8,751 bases of DNA from an uncultured Actinomyces sp. (lineage in GTDB: Bacteria; Actinomycetota; Actinomycetes; Actinomycetales; Actinomycetaceae): NCBI GenBank assembly GCA_937926195.1, contig CALEXZ010000102.1, positions 1-8,751 on the forward strand, read 5' to 3'. Below are positions 6,485-8,751 of the stretch, piece after piece (position 1 is the stretch's first letter; each line of letters starts with the position of its first letter). The notes beneath the pieces are model-generated. The model was not told the origin of the DNA. It searched no databases and saw only the letters and a list, made by a program, of their open reading frames with translations. The position numbers were made by a program, and so were the translations under genes.

Positions 6485-7753
6485 TCAGGCGGTGCGCATC
6501 CAGGCGACGGGGTCGGCGACGACCTGCGCGAGCAGCGCCCAGGCGGCGCCGGTCGCCCCGGGGATCTGGTCGGCGTCGGCCTGCACGACCTCGGGCACGG
6601 ACCAGGAGGCGGCCAGGACGCGGCGGCCCAGCTCCTCGGCCAGCAGCGGCCTGAGGACGCCGGTGAGGGGGGCCAGGTGCCCGCCCAGGACGACGACGGG
6701 GATGTCGAGCAGGTTGATGGCGGCGCCCAGCCCGGCGCCCAGCGCGTGCGCCGCCGCCTCGATGGCGGCGACCGCCTGCGCCTCGCCGGCCTCGTAGGCG
6801 GCCACGAGCGTCTCGGGGGAGTCCTTGTCGCTGAGCCCCGCTGCCCGCAGGATGTTGCGGCGGCCCGCGTAGCACTCCAGGCAGCCGTCGTTGCCGCAGG
6901 TGCACAGGGGGCCCGCCGGGTCGACCTGTACGTGCCCGATCTCCCCGGCGAAGCCCGAGGCTCCCAGGATGACCCGCCCCTCGCGCACGATCCCGGCGCC
7001 GATGCCGTTCTCCCCGGAGAGGTAGATGAAGGAGGGGTACTGGTAGGCGGAGGTGGGGCGCTCGCGCCCCACCGTGAGGGCGCCGAAGTTCGCCTCGTTG
7101 CCCACGAGCAGGCCCAGGCGCGCGGGGGCGAGCACCGGGGCGAGGTAGTCGGCGGGACGCACGTCGGACCAGCCGAGGTTGGGGGCGCGCAGCAGGACGC
7201 CGTCGCTCACGAGTCCGGGCAGCGCCAGCGCCGCGCCCACGAGACGGGCCCGGCCGACGGCGCCGAGCGCGAGGACGTCGGCCAGCAGGCGCGACAGGCG
7301 CTCAAGCACGACGGCGGGGTCCGAGCGGGTGAAGTCGTCGAGGACGATCCTCTCGGCGAGCAGCTCGCCGGACAGGTCGACGGCGCGCACCGCCAGATGG
7401 GTGATGTTGACCTCCAGGCCCAGTGCGACGAAGGTGCCGTGCGGCGGGGCGAGGGGGACGGCCGGGCGCCCGGGCCCCGCCGAGGGGATGGGGGCCAGCT
7501 CGGCGAGGATGCCGGCGTCGACGAGGTCGTCAGCGAGCCGTGAGGCCGTCGAACGGGTCATGCCGGTGGCGGCGGCGATGTCGGCTCTGGAGATCGGCAC
7601 GCTGGAGGACAGGACATGATGGGCGACGAGCGCGAGGTTGGCCGTGCGCAGCGTCGACTGGCGGGCCGAGGACAGTGGGGGCGGGGACAATGGGGAGGGA
7701 GTAAGGGCTGAGGAGACCGACGTCGGCGTCGGAGCCCAGTAGTTGGTGACCAC
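6485..7753 (-). CDS. xylR: ROK-family transcriptional repressor, probable xylose repressor XylR
   Basis: 422-residue ROK regulator. A Ser/Pro/Thr-rich tail of about 28 residues comes before a winged helix-turn-helix (about 34-85; SRADIAAATGMTRSTASRLADDL) with the GRP motif at 96-98 in the wing. The ROK sugar-binding domain follows: GNEANFGAL (218-226), GENGIGAGIV, GEIGHV (270-275), and the zinc motif CTCGNDGC (Cys284, Cys286, Cys291) with His274. The DxGxT ATP-binding motif of ROK kinases is replaced by GLEVNITHL, so it should not phosphorylate sugar. The start is GTG 7753, with AAGG about eight bases before it; no later start spares the helix-turn-helix. Divergent position next to xylA strongly suggests it senses xylose and represses xylA. 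A broader role over the alpha-xyloside operon is possible. Confidence 0.88.
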   Translation of the reverse strand: MVTNYWAPTPTSVSSALTPSPLSPPPLSSARQSTLRTANLALVAHHVLSSSVPISRADIAAATGMTRSTASRLADDLVDAGILAELAPIPSAGPGRPAVPLAPPHGTFVALGLEVNITHLAVRAVDLSGELLAERIVLDDFTRSDPAVVLERLSRLLADVLALGAVGRARLVGAALALPGLVSDGVLLRAPNLGWSDVRPADYLAPVLAPARLGLLVGNEANFGALTVGRERPTSAYQYPSFIYLSGENGIGAGIVREGRVILGASGFAGEIGHVQVDPAGPLCTCGNDGCLECYAGRRNILRAAGLSDKDSPETLVAAYEAGEAQAVAAIEAAAHALGAGLGAAINLLDIPVVVLGGHLAPLTGVLRPLLAEELGRRVLAASWSVPEVVQADADQIPGATGAAWALLAQVVADPVAWMRTA

Positions 7754-7757
7754 GGCC

Positions 7758-7786
7758 TTGACCTTACCTCACCGATATGCCATAGT
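7758..7786 (+). promoter_or_regulatory. Promoter of xylA
   Basis: TTGACC (7758-7763) and CATAGT (7781-7786) are 17 bases apart, matching the sigma-70 consensus at 5 of 6 and 4 of 6 positions. Transcription would start near 7793, about 52 bases before the xylA start. The -35 box lies only five bases from the divergent regulator's start codon, so the two genes share one short control region. The regulator's own promoter on the minus strand is not clear; TTGTTT at 7801-7796 with an AT-rich box near 7777-7772 is a weak candidate. Confidence 0.65.
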
Positions 7787-7804
7787 TGCGCCACCAAACA
7801 AATG

Positions 7805-7824
7805 GGTGTCCCGCGCGGGGCACC
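7805..7824. promoter_or_regulatory. 20-bp dyad in the xylA leader, candidate XylR operator or leader hairpin
   Basis: GGTGTCCCGCGCGGGGCACC has 10-base arms agreeing at 9 of 10 positions, and the one mismatch would be a G-U pair in RNA. It lies about 12 to 31 bases after the predicted start of transcription and ends six bases before the ribosome binding site. As DNA it could be a roadblock operator; as RNA it could form an 8-bp hairpin with a GCGC loop next to the ribosome binding site. Sequence alone does not decide between them. Confidence 0.5.
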
Positions 7825-7830
7825 GAGCTC

Positions 7831-7837
7831 AAGGAGG
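7831..7837 (+). promoter_or_regulatory. Strong ribosome binding site of xylA
   Basis: AAGGAGG, a full match to the anti-Shine-Dalgarno core, lies seven bases before GTG 7845 and fixes that codon as the start. It suggests high expression once the gene is induced. Confidence 0.85.
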
Positions 7838-7844
7838 AGCGACC

Positions 7845-8751
7845 GTGGTCCGTAAGCCCACCAAGGAAGACAGGTTCTCGTTCGGTCTGTGGACGGTCGG
7901 CTGGCTGGCGGCCGACCCCTTCGGCGACAGGACCCGCGCCGCCCTCAAGCCCTGGGAGTACACGGAGAAGCTCGCTGAGCTCGGGGCCTGGGGCATCACC
8001 TTCCACGACAACGACGTCTTCCCCTTCGACGCCACCGACGCCGAGCGCGCCGAGATCGTCCGCAAGGTCAAGGACACCTGTGACGCCACCGGCCTGACCA
8101 TCGAGATGGTCACGACCAACACCTTCACCCACCCGATCTTCAAGGACGGCGGCCTGACCAACAACGACCGCTCCATCCGCCGCTTCGGACTGCGCAAGGT
8201 GCTGCGCAACGTCGACCTCGCCGCCGAGCTCGGCGCCACGACCTTCGTCATGTGGGGCGGGCGCGAGGGTGCCGAGTACGACTCCTCCAAGGACCTCAAC
8301 GCGGCCATGGACCGTTACAAGGAGGGCCTGGACACCGTCGCCCAGTACATCAAGGACAAGGGCTACGACCTCAGGATCGGCCTCGAGCCCAAGCCCAACG
8401 AGCCCCGCGGCGACATCTTCCTGCCCACCGTCGGCCACGCCCTGGCCCTCATCGCCGAGCTCGACAACGGCGACGTCGTCGGCCTCAACCCCGAGGTCGG
8501 CCACGAGCAGATGGCGAACCTCAACTACACCCACGGCATCGCCCAGGCCCTCAACGCGGGCAAGCTCTTCCACATCGACCTCAACGGCCAGAAGGGCCTG
8601 AAGTACGACCAGGACCTCGTCTTCGGCCACGGCGACCTGCTCAGCGCCTTCTTCACCGTCGACCTCATCGTCAACGGCTTCCCGGGCGGGGGTCCGCGCT
8701 ACGAGGGCCCCATCCACTTCGACTACAAGCCCTCGCGCACCGACGGCATGG
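7845..8751 (+). CDS. xylA: Xylose isomerase, C-terminus beyond the window
   Basis: Converts D-xylose to D-xylulose (also glucose to fructose) in the cytoplasm with two divalent metal ions. 302 codons are present and the frame is still open at the window end; the actinobacterial enzyme is about 390 residues, so roughly 90 are missing. The N-terminal FSFGLWTVGW is typical of the class I enzyme. Counting from GTG 7845, the key residues fall at the positions of the Streptomyces enzyme: His54 and Asp57 (FHDND), Phe94, Trp137, Glu181 and Lys183 (EPKPNEPRGD), Glu217, His220, Asp245, Asp255 and Asp257. The last metal ligand is probably Asp293 (HFDYKP), shifted by a short insertion of glycines. The gene has its own promoter and is divergent from the ROK regulator. 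It would use xylose freed by the GH31 enzyme. Confidence 0.96.
   Translation, partial: MVRKPTKEDRFSFGLWTVGWLAADPFGDRTRAALKPWEYTEKLAELGAWGITFHDNDVFPFDATDAERAEIVRKVKDTCDATGLTIEMVTTNTFTHPIFKDGGLTNNDRSIRRFGLRKVLRNVDLAAELGATTFVMWGGREGAEYDSSKDLNAAMDRYKEGLDTVAQYIKDKGYDLRIGLEPKPNEPRGDIFLPTVGHALALIAELDNGDVVGLNPEVGHEQMANLNYTHGIAQALNAGKLFHIDLNGQKGLKYDQDLVFGHGDLLSAFFTVDLIVNGFPGGGPRYEGPIHFDYKPSRTDGM

Noticed and set aside
6324..6905. Minus-strand open frame across the GH31 and ROK 3' ends
   Set aside because: Arg/Gly-rich sequence with no motif, lying out of frame over two well supported genes and the terminator.
6485..7753. ROK protein as a sugar kinase (glucokinase or xylulokinase-like)
   Set aside because: It has an N-terminal winged helix-turn-helix and lacks the DxGxT ATP-binding motif; xylulokinase belongs to a different family.
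7764..8717. 317-codon minus-strand open frame opposite xylA
   Set aside because: Val/Gly/Glu/Asp-rich antisense composition typical of GC-rich shadows; the plus strand encodes xylose isomerase with its active-site residues.

Overview
The window is GC-rich (by eye near 70%) with strong GGAGG-type ribosome binding sites, GTG as well as ATG starts, and proteins of actinobacterial type (Tat-like lipoprotein signal, MalF/MalG-type permeases with no local ATPase, class I actinobacterial xylose isomerase). An Actinomyces-like actinomycete is the best guess; the genus is inference from general protein style, not a search result.

Layout. (1) 28-1047, minus: a LacI-family repressor. (2) 1048-1278: the divergent control region, with a promoter candidate, an AACG/CGTT dyad, a 21-bp tandem repeat and a near-perfect 20-bp palindrome centred on CG. 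(3) 1279-6411, plus: a four-gene cluster made of a lipoprotein sugar-binding protein, two ABC permeases and a cytoplasmic GH31 glycosidase of alpha-xylosidase type. A GC hairpin sits between the binding-protein and first permease genes. (4) 6432-6473: an 18-bp perfect stem-loop between convergent genes, probably a shared terminator. (5) 6485-7753, minus: a ROK-family repressor, probably XylR. (6) 7754-7844: a compact divergent promoter region with a good sigma-70-like promoter and a 20-bp dyad in the leader. (7) 7845-8751, plus: xylose isomerase xylA, cut by the window end but with all the metal and substrate ligands I looked for present.

How it fits together (inference): the ABC importer brings in a small alpha-xylose-capped sugar such as isoprimeverose or a xyloglucan fragment, using an ATPase encoded elsewhere (MsiK type). 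The intracellular GH31 enzyme releases xylose, and XylA turns xylose into xylulose. LacI would sense the imported oligosaccharide and XylR the free xylose, so the two halves of the pathway have separate switches. No xylulokinase, mobile element, CRISPR array, tRNA or rRNA is visible. I see no wholly new system; the main interest is the operator architecture and the alpha-xyloside reading of the locus.
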